64,000 bases of DNA from DASSUW01 sp963835525 (GCA_963835525.1 CAWIFM010000007.1:1-64000), one strand, 5' to 3'. Counted from the first letter of the stretch, positions 52,316-61,077 are shown. The notes: a model not told the origin generated them from the sequence alone. Program-made: numbers and translations.

Positions 52316-53431
52316 GTGAGCCTGGACTACTCCGAACTTCTCCTCGCGGTCGTCAAGAACAAGGCGTCCGACCTGCACATCACGGCCGGGTCCCCGCCGA
52401 TGCTCCGCGTGCGCGGCTCGCTGGTTCCGATCGAGGGCGTGCCCTCGCTGACGCCGACCGACACGCGCGAGTTCATCTACGCGATCCTCAACAACTCGCA
52501 GCGCCAGCGTCTCGAGACCGATTGGCAGCTCGACTTCGCGTACTCGATCCCCGGCGTCGGCCGCTACCGCGTCAACACCTACTTCCAGCGCGGCACCATC
52601 GGCGCCGCCTTCCGCCTGATCCCGACCGAGACGGTGCCGCTCGAGAAGCTCGGCCTGCCGTCGGTGGTCCGCAGCTTCAGCAAGAAGCCGCGCGGGATCG
52701 TGCTCGTCACGGGCCCCACGGGCTCGGGCAAGTCGACGACGCTCGCCTCCCTGATCAACGAGATCAACGAGACGCGCGACGAGCACATCATGACCATCGA
52801 GGACCCGATCGAGTTCCTGCACTCGCACAAGCGCTGCATCGTCAACCAGCGCGAGCTCGGCTCGGACGCGCCGTCCTTCGCGCTCGCGCTGAAGGCCGCG
52901 CTGCGCCAGGACCCCGACGTGATCCTCGTCGGCGAGATGCGCGACATGGAGACGATCGGCACGGCGCTGACCGCGGCCGAGACCGGCCACCTCGTGTTCG
53001 CCACGCTCCACACGCAGGACGCGCCGCAGACGATCGACCGAATCATCGACGTCTTCCCGCCCGCCCAGCAGGGCCAGGTCCGCGCACAGCTCGCGATCGG
53101 CCTCCAGGGCGTCGTCACCCAGACGCTGATCCCGACCGCCGACGGCCACGGCCGCTGCGTCGCCGCCGAGGTGCTCGTCCCGACCCCGGGCGTCCGCAAC
53201 CTGATCCGCGAGGGCAAGACGCACCAGATCTACTCGCTCATTCAGACCGGCGGCCAGCACGGCATGCAGACCATGGACGCCTCGCTGGCCGGCCTGGTCC
53301 GCGAGCAGACGATCACCATGGTCGCCGCCGAGTCCCGCTCGTCCGAGCCGGCCGAGATGCGCAAGCTCGTCCACTCCCCAGGCGCCGCCGCCGCCGTCAC
53401 CTCGGCGCCGCCGGCTTCGGTGGCCGCCTGA
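52316..53431 (+). CDS. pilT: Pilus retraction ATPase PilT
   Basis: A 371-aa ATPase that drives pilus retraction and twitching. Walker A is VLVTGPTGSGKSTTLASLIN, the Asp box TIEDPIEFLHSHKRCIVNQR, Walker B RQDPDVILVGEMRDMETIGT and the His box LVFATLHTQDAPQTIDRIID. The PilT-specific AIRNLIRE motif reads GVRNLIREGKTHQ. GTG 52316 is used; TGTAAA 12 nt upstream may be its -10. It overlaps pilC by one base. Confidence 0.95.
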   Translation: MSLDYSELLLAVVKNKASDLHITAGSPPMLRVRGSLVPIEGVPSLTPTDTREFIYAILNNSQRQRLETDWQLDFAYSIPGVGRYRVNTYFQRGTIGAAFRLIPTETVPLEKLGLPSVVRSFSKKPRGIVLVTGPTGSGKSTTLASLINEINETRDEHIMTIEDPIEFLHSHKRCIVNQRELGSDAPSFALALKAALRQDPDVILVGEMRDMETIGTALTAAETGHLVFATLHTQDAPQTIDRIIDVFPPAQQGQVRAQLAIGLQGVVTQTLIPTADGHGRCVAAEVLVPTPGVRNLIREGKTHQIYSLIQTGGQHGMQTMDASLAGLVREQTITMVAAESRSSEPAEMRKLVHSPGAAAAVTSAPPASVAA

Positions 53432-54645
53432 TGGCCGCCGCGACCTTCACCTACAAGGCGGTCGACGCCTCCGGGATCCCGTCGACCGGCGAGATCGTCG
53501 GCGCGACCAAGGACGCGGTCACCGAGGAGCTCAAGGCCCGCGGCCTGACGGTCATGGACCTCAAGGAGAAGAAGTCGGGCCTGCAGGCCGAGATCACGCT
53601 GATCAAGCGGGTCAAGGCCCAGGAGCTGACGATCATGACGCGCCAGCTGGCGACCATGATCGCCTCCGGCATGACGCTCCTGCGCGCGTTCTACGTGCTC
53701 GAGGAGCAGATCGAGAACAAGCTGCTGCGCGAGACCGTCGGCAACGTCCGCGAGGACATCGAGTCCGGCCTCTCCTTCTCGGAGGCGCTCGCCAAGCACC
53801 CGAAGATCTTCAACCCGCTGTACGTGGCGATGGTCCGCGCCGGCGAGGCCGGCGGCGTCCTCGAGGAGTCGCTCGAGCGGATCTCCGACCAGCTCGAGAA
53901 GGACGACTCGCTGCGCCGCCAGGTCAAGTCCGCGATGGCCTACCCGACCGTCGTCATGACCTTCGCGTTCTGCGTCCTGGTCGGCATGATCGCCTTCATC
54001 GTCCCCGTGTTCGTGGGCGTGTTCAAGGACTTCGGCGGCGAGCTGCCGATGATCACCAAGTTCACCGTGAACCTGTCCGCGCTGGTCACCGGCCAGTGGT
54101 ACATCCTGCTCGCGGTCATGATCGGCGGCTTCGTCGGCTTCAAGAAGTGGCGCACGTCCGACTGGGGCCGCCCGCAGTGGGACCGCCTGCGCCTGCGGAT
54201 TCCCTTCAAGATCGGCCAGACCGTCCAGAAGATCGCGCTCGCACGCTGGTCGCGGACCTTCTCCGCCATGTACTCGGCCGGCGTGCCGATCATGCAGGCG
54301 ATCGAGGTGACCGGCCAGACCGGCGGCAACGCCGTCCTCGAGGACGCGATGGAGTCGGTCATCGAGTCCGTCAAGTCCGGCGGCTCGATCGCCGCGCCGC
54401 TCAAGGACGCCGCGATCTTCCCGCCGATGGTCGCCCAGATGATCGCCGTCGGCGAGGAGACCGGAAACCTGGACACCATGCTGTCGAAGGTCGCCGACTT
54501 CTACGAGGACGAGGTCGCCGCCGCCATCAAGGCCCTGACCTCCATCCTCGAGCCCGTGATGATCGTGCTCGTCGGTGCCATCGTCGGCTTCATCGTCGTG
54601 GCGATGTACATGCCGATGTTCAAGGTCTACGACGCGATCCAGTAG
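53431..54645 (+). CDS. pilC: Type IV pilus inner-membrane platform protein PilC
   Basis: A 404-aa T2SF-family protein with two repeated GspF domains. The first holds TRQLATMIASGMTLLRAFYV and MVRAGEAGGVLEESLERISD, the second WSRTFSAMYSAGVPIMQAIE and IAVGEETGNLDTMLSKVADF. Three TM helices lie near residues 170-195, 220-240 and 370-395. It anchors the pilus motor and couples PilB/PilT to pilin movement. Start ATG 53431 is inside the pilT stop. A hairpin terminator follows at 54671. Confidence 0.95.
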   Translation: MAAATFTYKAVDASGIPSTGEIVGATKDAVTEELKARGLTVMDLKEKKSGLQAEITLIKRVKAQELTIMTRQLATMIASGMTLLRAFYVLEEQIENKLLRETVGNVREDIESGLSFSEALAKHPKIFNPLYVAMVRAGEAGGVLEESLERISDQLEKDDSLRRQVKSAMAYPTVVMTFAFCVLVGMIAFIVPVFVGVFKDFGGELPMITKFTVNLSALVTGQWYILLAVMIGGFVGFKKWRTSDWGRPQWDRLRLRIPFKIGQTVQKIALARWSRTFSAMYSAGVPIMQAIEVTGQTGGNAVLEDAMESVIESVKSGGSIAAPLKDAAIFPPMVAQMIAVGEETGNLDTMLSKVADFYEDEVAAAIKALTSILEPVMIVLVGAIVGFIVVAMYMPMFKVYDAIQ

Positions 54646-54670
54646 CCCCTAGTCAGCACCAAAAGACCTA

Positions 54671-54707
54671 CGAGGACCCGGCCCTGTGCCGGGTTCTCGC
54701 GTTTTCG
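54671..54707 (+). terminator. Rho-independent terminator after pilC
   Basis: An 11-bp stem (CGAGGACCCGG with CCGGGTTCTCG, one G-T pair) closes loop CCCTGTG and is followed by CGTTTT. It ends the mltG-aroE-pilBTC gene group. Confidence 0.8.
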
Positions 54708-54734
54708 CACCGCGATCCTCCGCGGGTTGCGGTC

Positions 54735-54897
54735 GTGAAGGGCACCGACATCGTGCGCCGTTACGGCGAGGGCGATACCGGTCCCGGAGCTCGTGGGCTT
54801 CACGGTCGTCGCCATCCTGGCCGGGCTCGGGGCCGCCATCCTCCCGGCCCGCCGGGCCTCGCGTCTCAACGTGCTCGACGCCCTGCACTACGAGTAA
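54735..54897 (+). pseudogene. Deletion scar of an ABC transporter operon (ATPase start joined to FtsX-like permease end)
   Basis: From GTG 54735 the sequence reads VKGTDIVRRYGEGDT, the usual N-terminus of an ABC exporter ATPase. At about 54779 it changes to a different frame that reads PVPELVGFTVVAILAGLGAA, then ILPARRASRLNVLDALHYE and TAA 54895-54897, the usual C-terminus of a MacB/FtsX-type permease. Everything between (about 2 kb in intact systems) is missing and the frames do not match, so this is a relic. It occupies most of the gap between pilC and the amidotransferase gene. Confidence 0.75.
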
Positions 54898-54968
54898 TCA
54901 CCCCGTTTGGATGATTCCCGAGCCCCCCGGATTCTCGAACATGGCACCCCCACCGAAAGGCGTGGCAA

Positions 54969-55823
54969 ATGTGCCGCTGGCTCGCATACTCCGGCTCTCC
55001 CATCCTGATACAGGAGGCGCTCTACGAGGGGCCTAACTCGCTCGTCCACCAGAGCCTGTCCTCGCACCTCGGGGCCGAGCCGACCAACGGCGACGGGTTC
55101 GGCGTCGGTTGGTACGGCGCCCCCGACACGCCGGGCGTCTTCCGCAGCACCGAGCCGGCCTGGAACGACGAGAACCTCCGCGAGCTCGCCGGCCACGTCA
55201 GCTCCCCGTTGTTCTTCACGCACATCCGGGCGGCGATCGGCAGCCCCGTGCAGCAGACCAACTGTCACCCGTTCCGCCATGACCGCTGGCTGTTCATGCA
55301 CAACGGATACCTCAACGAGTTCGCGACGATCAAACGCGACCTCATCCTCGCCGTCGACCCGTCGCTGTATCCGCAGATCCGAGGCTCGGCCGACACCGAG
55401 GTGCTGTTCTTCCTCGCCCTCACCCTCGGCCTCGAGGACGACCCGCCGGCCGCCGTCGAGCAGGCGATCGGGCTCGTCGAAGCGGTCGCCGGTCGCCACG
55501 GGGTGCCGAACCCGTTTCAGGGCACGATCGCGGCCACCGACGGCGAGACCATCTGGGCGTTCCGGTACTCCAGCGAGAAGAAGTCGCGCTCGCTGTTCTA
55601 CACGACCGACGTGCCCACGCTGCGCAAGCTCTACCCCGGGCGCGAGCTGTTCCAGAAGGTCTCGGACAACGCTCGGCTGATCGTCTCGGAACCGCTCGGC
55701 GACGTCGCCGGGGTCTGGAACGAGGTGCCCGAATCCAGCTACGGGATCGTCGGCCCAGACCACGCCGAGATGCGGCCATTCCAACCCAAGGCGCCGTCAA
55801 CGCCCGTGCCGGCCCACGCCTGA
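54969..55823 (+). CDS. Class II glutamine amidotransferase (EgtC/YafJ-like)
   Basis: A 284-aa Ntn-hydrolase. After Met removal the N-terminal Cys (MCRWLAYSG) is the nucleophile. DGFGVGWYG and FFTHIRAAIGSPVQQTNCHP are the conserved glutamine-site blocks, as is WLFMHNGYLNEFATIKRDL. No synthase domain is attached, so the acceptor reaction is unknown; YafJ-type or EgtC (ergothioneine gamma-glutamyl hydrolase) relatives have this length. No other egt genes are near. The start has GAAAGG ahead of ATG 54969. Confidence 0.9.
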   Translation: MCRWLAYSGSPILIQEALYEGPNSLVHQSLSSHLGAEPTNGDGFGVGWYGAPDTPGVFRSTEPAWNDENLRELAGHVSSPLFFTHIRAAIGSPVQQTNCHPFRHDRWLFMHNGYLNEFATIKRDLILAVDPSLYPQIRGSADTEVLFFLALTLGLEDDPPAAVEQAIGLVEAVAGRHGVPNPFQGTIAATDGETIWAFRYSSEKKSRSLFYTTDVPTLRKLYPGRELFQKVSDNARLIVSEPLGDVAGVWNEVPESSYGIVGPDHAEMRPFQPKAPSTPVPAHA

Positions 55824-55829
55824 TGGGGT

Positions 55830-57161
55830 CTAATCGTGGGCGGCAAGCGAGCGGCGGACGTTCAGTCGTCCGCCGCTGGCAACCCGGTCGGCCAGCTTCT
55901 TCTTGTTGTCGACGTTGTTGAGCAGCCGCTTGCGGATCGTCTTGACCGGCGCTGACTCGTGCTTGCGCAGCATCGCGGCAGCCGCTGCCACCAGCGGGGC
56001 GGCCATGCTCGTGCCTGACAGGTAGCGGTATTCCCCGTCCTCCCAGGTCGAGCCGATGCCGTCCCCGGGTGCGGCGAGATCGACGGTCTTCTTGCCGTAG
56101 TTGGAGAAGTCTGCGAGCTGGTCCTTCTCGTTGGTGGCGGCGACGGTGATGATGTTGGCGTCGGGGTACGCGGCCGGGTAGACCGGCTGCTTGTCGTCGT
56201 TGGAGTGATCGTTGCCGGCGGCGGCCACGATCAGCGTCTCGTGCGCCGCGGCGTAGGCGATCGCCTCGCGTTCGACGTCGGTCGGCGTGGTGGAGCCGTA
56301 GCTCGCGTTGATCACGTGCGCGCCGTTGTCGACCGCGTAGACGATCGCTTCGGCGGCGTCGCTGGTGTAGCCGCGGCCGTCGGCGTCCATCCACCGGACG
56401 GAGAGCAACTGTGCCTTCCAGCACAGGCCGCTGACCCCGCGGTCGTTGTTGCCGCGCGCCGCGACGATCCCGGCGACGTGCGTGCCGTGGCCGTTCTGGT
56501 CGACCCCGGAGCCCTGGCCGCGGACGATGTCGACGCCGTAGTCGTCGTCGACGTAGCCGTTGCGGTCGTCGTCCTTGCCGTTGTTGGGCTTCTCGCCGTC
56601 GTTGCGCCACAGGTTCTCTTTGAGGTCCTTGTGGCCGGTGTCGATCCCGGTGTCGAGGATCGCGACCTTCGCGCAGGAGGTGCGCGTCTCCCACGCGTTG
56701 GTGGCGTCGACGTCGTGGTCGGCCGACTGCTTGAGGCTGTACTGGACGCTGAAGCCCTCGTCGTCCGGCGTGCGCGCGGCGCGCCCGAGGCGCAGGCGGT
56801 CTCCGATCCGGGGCCGCACGAGCCCGACGTGGCGGTCGATCTCGGCGAACTCGACGTTCTCGTTCTCGCGCAGGCGCGCGAGGATCGCGTCGCGGTCGGC
56901 GGCCGGGACGGTCGCCCCGGCGGCGCGCAGGCGCGGCAGATGCCGGCGAAGCCTGGCGCCCAAGCGGGCCAGCAGCTCCTGGCGCTCAGCTTGGCTCAGG
57001 CCTTGGAAGCCGACGACGATCCGCGCCCGCTCGTCCTGCGCGGCGGTGCCGCCGGGCGCGGGAGCGGCCGTCCACGCGATCACGGATAGGGCCGCAACCG
57101 CCAAGACCTGCGCAGGACGGCGAGCACGTTCGGGGCGCCCGGGGGCCGCGGGCTCCGACAT
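55830..57161 (-). CDS. Secreted subtilisin-like (S8) serine protease
   Basis: A 443-aa preproprotein. A signal peptide (VLAVAALSVIAWTAAPAPGG) is followed by an I9-like propeptide (ARIVVGFQGLSQAERQELLA to about residue 112). The catalytic triad is complete: Asp170 in AILDTGIDTGHKD, His225 in NGHGTHVAGI, and Ser385 in LSGTSMAAPL; the oxyanion Asn is in AAAGNDHSND. An Asp/Asn-rich loop (NNGKDDDRNGYVDDDYG) probably binds calcium. It should mature outside the cell. It converges on the amidotransferase gene with 6 nt between the ends. Confidence 0.94.
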   Translation of the reverse strand: MSEPAAPGRPERARRPAQVLAVAALSVIAWTAAPAPGGTAAQDERARIVVGFQGLSQAERQELLARLGARLRRHLPRLRAAGATVPAADRDAILARLRENENVEFAEIDRHVGLVRPRIGDRLRLGRAARTPDDEGFSVQYSLKQSADHDVDATNAWETRTSCAKVAILDTGIDTGHKDLKENLWRNDGEKPNNGKDDDRNGYVDDDYGVDIVRGQGSGVDQNGHGTHVAGIVAARGNNDRGVSGLCWKAQLLSVRWMDADGRGYTSDAAEAIVYAVDNGAHVINASYGSTTPTDVEREAIAYAAAHETLIVAAAGNDHSNDDKQPVYPAAYPDANIITVAATNEKDQLADFSNYGKKTVDLAAPGDGIGSTWEDGEYRYLSGTSMAAPLVAAAAAMLRKHESAPVKTIRKRLLNNVDNKKKLADRVASGGRLNVRRSLAAHD

Positions 57162-57200
57162 GTCCGCAGTCTCGCGCGTCCGGGCACGCGGCGCCAGCCT

Positions 57201-57516
57201 TCAGTCGTTGCAGCTCGCGAAGTAGAAGAGGTCTGCGACCGTCTCGTCGGCGAAGCGGTAGTACACAAGCTGCGCGAGCGGCAGGATGCCGCTGCAGCGG
57301 CCGACAGAGCCACCTTCGGCCTCGAAGCTCGCGTCGGTGTAGAAGCAACACGAGGCCCACGAGCGTGAGGATCGCGGCGATCGCCAGAGCGCCGGCGAAG
57401 GCTGCCACCATCGCGAACACGACGCCGATCTCCTTGCCCGGCTGGGCGAGCGCGGCCACGATGCCCCCGAAGCACAGCGCGACCGCGAGCGCGGCGACCA
57501 TGCGTCCCACCGACAT
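57201..57516 (-). CDS. Small membrane protein, frameshifted as sequenced
   Basis: ATG 57516 begins two hydrophobic helices (MVAALAVALCFGGIVAALA and FAMVAAFAGALAIAAILTLV). The continuation, CFYTDASFEAEGGSVGRCSG then LAQLVYYRFADETVADLFYF ending in ASCND, is in another frame, joined near 57351 at GTGTTGC. One extra T explains the shift and gives 104 residues. No family is recognised; the Cys-containing C-terminal part may be extracytoplasmic. Confidence 0.55.
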
Positions 57517-57540
57517 GGGGCCAACGTAGCGACGACGACG

Positions 57541-57568
57541 CGCCCGCGCGGCGTGTGCCGCGCGGGCG
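57541..57568. terminator. Perfect G/C hairpin between the membrane-protein and peptide genes
   Basis: CGCCCGCGCGGC, loop GTGT and the exact complement form a 12-bp stem. It lies about 60 nt downstream of the peptide gene stop (57629, minus strand), which it could terminate. No T-run follows on either strand. Confidence 0.6.
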
Positions 57569-57628
57569 TGTATGGAGGAGGGGTTCGTCGTCTTGGGGGG
57601 CTCGACCGGCCGCTGGGGAGCGGTTAGG

Positions 57629-57745
57629 TCACCAGGTCGAGTCGTAGGTGCCGGGCCGCTGCACCGGGGGGATCTCAGGTCGCACGGGGGAGGAGAAGGC
57701 GTGAGCGGTGGCTGCGGGGCGGCGGGGTGTGACGGTGACGGTCAC
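57629..57745 (-). CDS. 38-aa peptide, copy 1 of a duplicated module
   Basis: GTG 57745 opens a 38-residue frame: MTVTVTPRRPAATAHAFSSP continuing VRPEIPPVQRPGTYDSTW. A near-identical peptide is encoded at 61348. The two DNA copies differ in many places at third codon positions with the amino acid unchanged (Pro, Ala, Ile, Arg and Gly codons), which is good evidence for translation under selection. The C-terminus RPGT(Y/H)DSTW is invariant apart from Tyr/His. There is no signal peptide. The role could be a signalling peptide, small regulator or precursor peptide; I cannot choose between these. Confidence 0.65.
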   Translation of the reverse strand: MTVTVTPRRPAATAHAFSSPVRPEIPPVQRPGTYDSTW

Positions 57746-57773
57746 GATGAGGGAATCTTTCCGCACCGCCCGT

Positions 57774-57843
57774 GGCCGGGCCATCGCGCTGCCCAGCGTC
57801 TCGAGGTTCGGGCGGCCACCGCCTTCGTACGGCCAGCCGCACC
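57774..57843. repeat. Conserved 70-bp intergenic element, copy 1
   Basis: This 70-bp stretch is about three-quarters identical to 61585-61654, with fully conserved blocks ATCGCGCTGCCCAGCGTCTC, GGTTCGGG, CGTACGG and AGCCGCACC. Changes are clustered, as in a structured RNA or multi-site regulatory DNA. It lies upstream of the peptide gene on the minus strand and of the MFS gene on the plus strand. Confidence 0.7.
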
Positions 57844-57885
57844 AGACCGATGAGCTTCGGCGTGTGGAAGGGTCGTTAACCCGGC

Positions 57886-59142
57886 GTGCCCACCCCGGCC
57901 TCCATCCAGCGCACCTACCTCCTGCTCCTGCTGGGGAACACGCTCGCCGCGTCGTTCATCTGGGGGATCAACACGATCTTCCTCCTGGACGCGGGGTTGT
58001 CGAACCTCGAGGCATTCGCCGCCAACGCGTTCTTCACCGCCGGCATGGTGCTGTTCGAGGTCCCGACGGGCATCGTGGCCGACACCGTCGGACGCCGTGC
58101 CTCATATCTGCTCGGGACGGTGACCCTGAGCGTCTCGACGCTGCTGTACGTGCTGCTGTGGCAGGTCGAGGCCCCGTTCTGGCAATGGGCGCTCGTGTCG
58201 GCGCTGATCGGGCTCGGGTTCACGTTCTTCTCCGGCGCCGTGGAGGCCTGGCTGGTCGATGCGCTCACCGCCACCGGCTTCACCGGCCCCATCGAGACCG
58301 TGTTCGGGCGAGGTCAGATGGTCACCGGCGCCGCGATGCTCACCGGCTCGGTCGCCGGCGGGCTGATCGCGCAGGAGACGAGCCTGGGCGTGCCGTTCGT
58401 GCTCCGCGGCGTGATCCTGATCGTGATGTTCGCGGTCGCGTTCAGGCTCATGCACGACATCGGGTTCGCGCCCGAGAAGGGCGGCCGGCCGCTGACCGAG
58501 ATGCGCAAGATCGCCTCGGCCTCGATCGACTACGGCTGGCGCGTGCCCGCAGTGAAGTGGCTGATGGTCGAGTCGCTGTTCATCGGCGGTGTCGGCATCT
58601 ACGGCTTCTACGCGCTGCAGCCGTACCTGCTCGAGCTCTACGGCGACCCGGAGGCCTACCTGATCGCCGGGCTGTCGGCGGCGATCGTGGCCGGCGCCCA
58701 GATCCTCGGCGGCTTCGCCGCGCCCCGGATCCGCCGGTTGTTCCGGCGCCGCACCTCGGCGCTGATCGCGATCGCGGTCGGCGACGTGCTCGTGCTGGTG
58801 GCGATCGGCCTCGTCGAGAGCATCTGGGGCGTGATCGCGCTGGCCATGGTCTGGGGCCTGCTGTTCGCCGCCGGGATGCCGATCCGCCAGGCCTACCTGA
58901 ACGGCCTGATCCCCTCGCGCCAGCGGGCGACGATCCTCTCCTTCGACTCGCTGATGGGCTCCAGCGGGGGCGTGTGGGCGCAGCCGGCGCTGGGTCGCGC
59001 GGCCGACGCCTGGGGCTACGCGCCGACGTACCTCGTCTGCGCCGGGATCTCGGCGCTCGCGCTGCCGTTCCTCGCGCTGTCGCGGCGCCAGAATGCTCCG
59101 GCGGACACGGTCGAGGTGACCGCGGTTAGTCTCCCGGCGTGA
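57886..59142 (+). CDS. MFS transporter
   Basis: A 418-aa protein with 12 hydrophobic segments. FIWGINTIFLLDAGLSNLEA starts helix 1; the helix 2-3 loop carries EVPTGIVADTVGRRAS, the MFS motif A (G-x-x-D-x-x-G-R-R). RIRRLFRRRTSALIAIAVGD lies between the two halves. It resembles uncharacterised actinobacterial MFS proteins; the substrate is unknown. GTG 57886 follows the conserved 70-bp element by 42 nt. The stop overlaps the GTG of the following peptidase gene (GTGA). Confidence 0.9.
   Translation: MPTPASIQRTYLLLLLGNTLAASFIWGINTIFLLDAGLSNLEAFAANAFFTAGMVLFEVPTGIVADTVGRRASYLLGTVTLSVSTLLYVLLWQVEAPFWQWALVSALIGLGFTFFSGAVEAWLVDALTATGFTGPIETVFGRGQMVTGAAMLTGSVAGGLIAQETSLGVPFVLRGVILIVMFAVAFRLMHDIGFAPEKGGRPLTEMRKIASASIDYGWRVPAVKWLMVESLFIGGVGIYGFYALQPYLLELYGDPEAYLIAGLSAAIVAGAQILGGFAAPRIRRLFRRRTSALIAIAVGDVLVLVAIGLVESIWGVIALAMVWGLLFAAGMPIRQAYLNGLIPSRQRATILSFDSLMGSSGGVWAQPALGRAADAWGYAPTYLVCAGISALALPFLALSRRQNAPADTVEVTAVSLPA
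59127..59132 (+). promoter_or_regulatory. -10-like TAGTCT inside the MFS gene end
   Basis: TAGTCT ends six bases before GTG 59139. It could give the peptidase gene its own leaderless transcript besides read-through from the MFS gene. Confidence 0.35.
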
Positions 59143-61016
59143 GGAAGGGACTGCTCGCCGTGCTCGCCGTGCTCGGCCTGCCGGCGAGCGCGCAGGCCGC
59201 GGAGCCCGACTTCCACCGCTGCCGCGACGCGGCGGCGGGAGCCCGCTGCGGGCACGTCAGCGTCCCGCTCGACCGGCTCGCGCCCGCGGGCGAGCGGATC
59301 CGGGTCGGCTTCGAGCTCTACCGCCGGCGCGACCGCGGCCGGCCTGCGCTCGGGACGATCGTCGCCGTCGAGGGCGGCCCCGGCTACTCGTCCACCGACA
59401 GCCGCGACTACTTCCTCGAGCTGGCCCGGCCGCTGATGGACAGGCGCGACCTGCTGCTCGTCGACGCGCGCGGGACCGGGCTCTCCGGTCCGCTCGACTG
59501 CCCGGCGCTGCGCAGCACGGTCGCCGGCTACATCCGGCGTGCGGGCCGTTGCGCCGCCCAGCTCGGGCCGCGCGTCGACCGCTACACCACGCGCGCGTCC
59601 GTCGACGACCTCGCCGACGTGCTCGACGCCCTCGCGATCGGCGCCGTCGACCTCTACGGCGACTCCTACGGCTCGTACTTCGGTCAGGCGTTCGCGGTCA
59701 ACCATCCGGACCGCCTGCGCTCGCTCGTCCTCGACGGCACGTATCCGCTGCCCGGCACCGACCCCGCGCTGGGCGACCTCGCGGAGGCCACCTGGCGGGC
59801 GCTGCGGCTCGTCTGCGAGCGACGGCCGAGCTGCGCGGCGCGCGGCGAGGATCCGCGCGCCGTGCTGCAGCGGATCGCCGATCGCGTCCGCGCGCGGCCG
59901 GTGCGCGGCATCGGCACCGACGGCGAGGGCGCCCGCATTCGCGTGCGGCTCGACATCGAGGCGCTGGCCACGCTCGTCCAGTCGGGCTACGGCAACCTGC
60001 CGATGTACCGCGACCTCGTGGCCGCGATCCGCGCGTTCGAGGATGGCGACCGCGCGCCGCTGCTGCGGCTCGTGGCCGAGACGAAGCTCGTTCCCGACGC
60101 ATCGCCCGTGCGCTCGTTCTCGGACCCGCTCTACCTCGCGGTGGCGTGCCACGACTACCCGCAGATGTGGGACACGGCGGCGCCGCTCGCGACCCGGCGG
60201 CAGCAGCTCGCGGCGGCCCGAGCGGCGCTGCCGCCCGCGCAGTTCGCGCCGTTCACGGGCACCGAGTGGACCTCGCTGCCGTACGAGGGCGCGACCGCCT
60301 GCCTGCGCTGGCCGGGCCCGACGCGCCCCGAGCCGCCCGTCGACCCGCAGGCGCCCTATCCCGCGGTCCCGACGCTGGTCGTCAACGGCGACCTGGACAA
60401 CATCACGACCACCGATCAAGCGCGGGTGGTCGCGTCGAGGTTCCCGAGCTCGACCTACGTCGAGATGCGCAACACGATCCACGTCTCCGCGCTCGGCGAT
60501 CGCGACGGCTGCGCCGCGCCGATCGTGCGTCGCTTCATCCGCACCCTGAGCGCCGGCGGCACGCGCTGCGCCGGCGGGATCGCCGAGGTGCGGACGGTCG
60601 ACCGCTTCCCACGCCGTTCCGCGGGCGCCACGCCGGCCGACCCGCGACCGGGCGACCGCAGCACCGTGGCAGACCGCCGTGTCGCCGCCGTCGCGGCGGC
60701 CACCGTGGCCGACGCGATCCAGCGTTGGCTCCTCAACTACGCCGGCACGTCCCGCGGCCTGCGCGGCGGGCGCTGGACCTGGAGCGGCGACCGCCTCACG
60801 CGCTTCCGCTTCAGGGGCACGCGCTTCACCCGCGACGTCCCGGTGCACGGCGGCGCGACCTGGCGACTCGGGACCGGCGCGGTCCGCGCCGACCTCCGGA
60901 TCCCCGGCCGGGGCCGGCTGCGAGCTCGCTGGAACGTGCGCCGCCCGCTCGCGACGGCGACCCTCACCGGCCGCCTCGGCGAGCGCCGCCTGCGGGCGAC
61001 GATGCTCGCGCCCTGA
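59139..61016 (+). CDS. Secreted alpha/beta-hydrolase, tripeptidyl-aminopeptidase (TAP) type
   Basis: A 625-aa protein with a signal peptide (GLLAVLAVLGLPASAQA). The N-terminal hydrolase part has IVAVEGGPGYSS (oxyanion hole) and LYGDSYGSYFGQAFAV with nucleophile Ser176 in GDSYG. The TAP-like C-terminal part has VPTLVVNGDLDNITT (catalytic Asp) and MRNTIHVSALGDRDGCA (catalytic His). The last 120 residues form an added beta-rich domain (WTWSGDRLTRFRFRGTRFTR). It probably cleaves peptides or esters outside the cell. It is coupled to the MFS gene by a 4-nt overlap. Confidence 0.9.
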   Translation: MRKGLLAVLAVLGLPASAQAAEPDFHRCRDAAAGARCGHVSVPLDRLAPAGERIRVGFELYRRRDRGRPALGTIVAVEGGPGYSSTDSRDYFLELARPLMDRRDLLLVDARGTGLSGPLDCPALRSTVAGYIRRAGRCAAQLGPRVDRYTTRASVDDLADVLDALAIGAVDLYGDSYGSYFGQAFAVNHPDRLRSLVLDGTYPLPGTDPALGDLAEATWRALRLVCERRPSCAARGEDPRAVLQRIADRVRARPVRGIGTDGEGARIRVRLDIEALATLVQSGYGNLPMYRDLVAAIRAFEDGDRAPLLRLVAETKLVPDASPVRSFSDPLYLAVACHDYPQMWDTAAPLATRRQQLAAARAALPPAQFAPFTGTEWTSLPYEGATACLRWPGPTRPEPPVDPQAPYPAVPTLVVNGDLDNITTTDQARVVASRFPSSTYVEMRNTIHVSALGDRDGCAAPIVRRFIRTLSAGGTRCAGGIAEVRTVDRFPRRSAGATPADPRPGDRSTVADRRVAAVAAATVADAIQRWLLNYAGTSRGLRGGRWTWSGDRLTRFRFRGTRFTRDVPVHGGATWRLGTGAVRADLRIPGRGRLRARWNVRRPLATATLTGRLGERRLRATMLAP

Positions 61017-61077
61017 ACGACGACGCGCCTGCGCGGGCGTGTACGGCCACCCGCACCAGCGGCACCGGCGCGCTGGC

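Noticed and set aside
57774..57843. ZTP (pfl) riboswitch on the minus strand because of CGCTGGGCA
   Set aside because: The 5' subdomain of that riboswitch is absent and no purine or folate gene is downstream.
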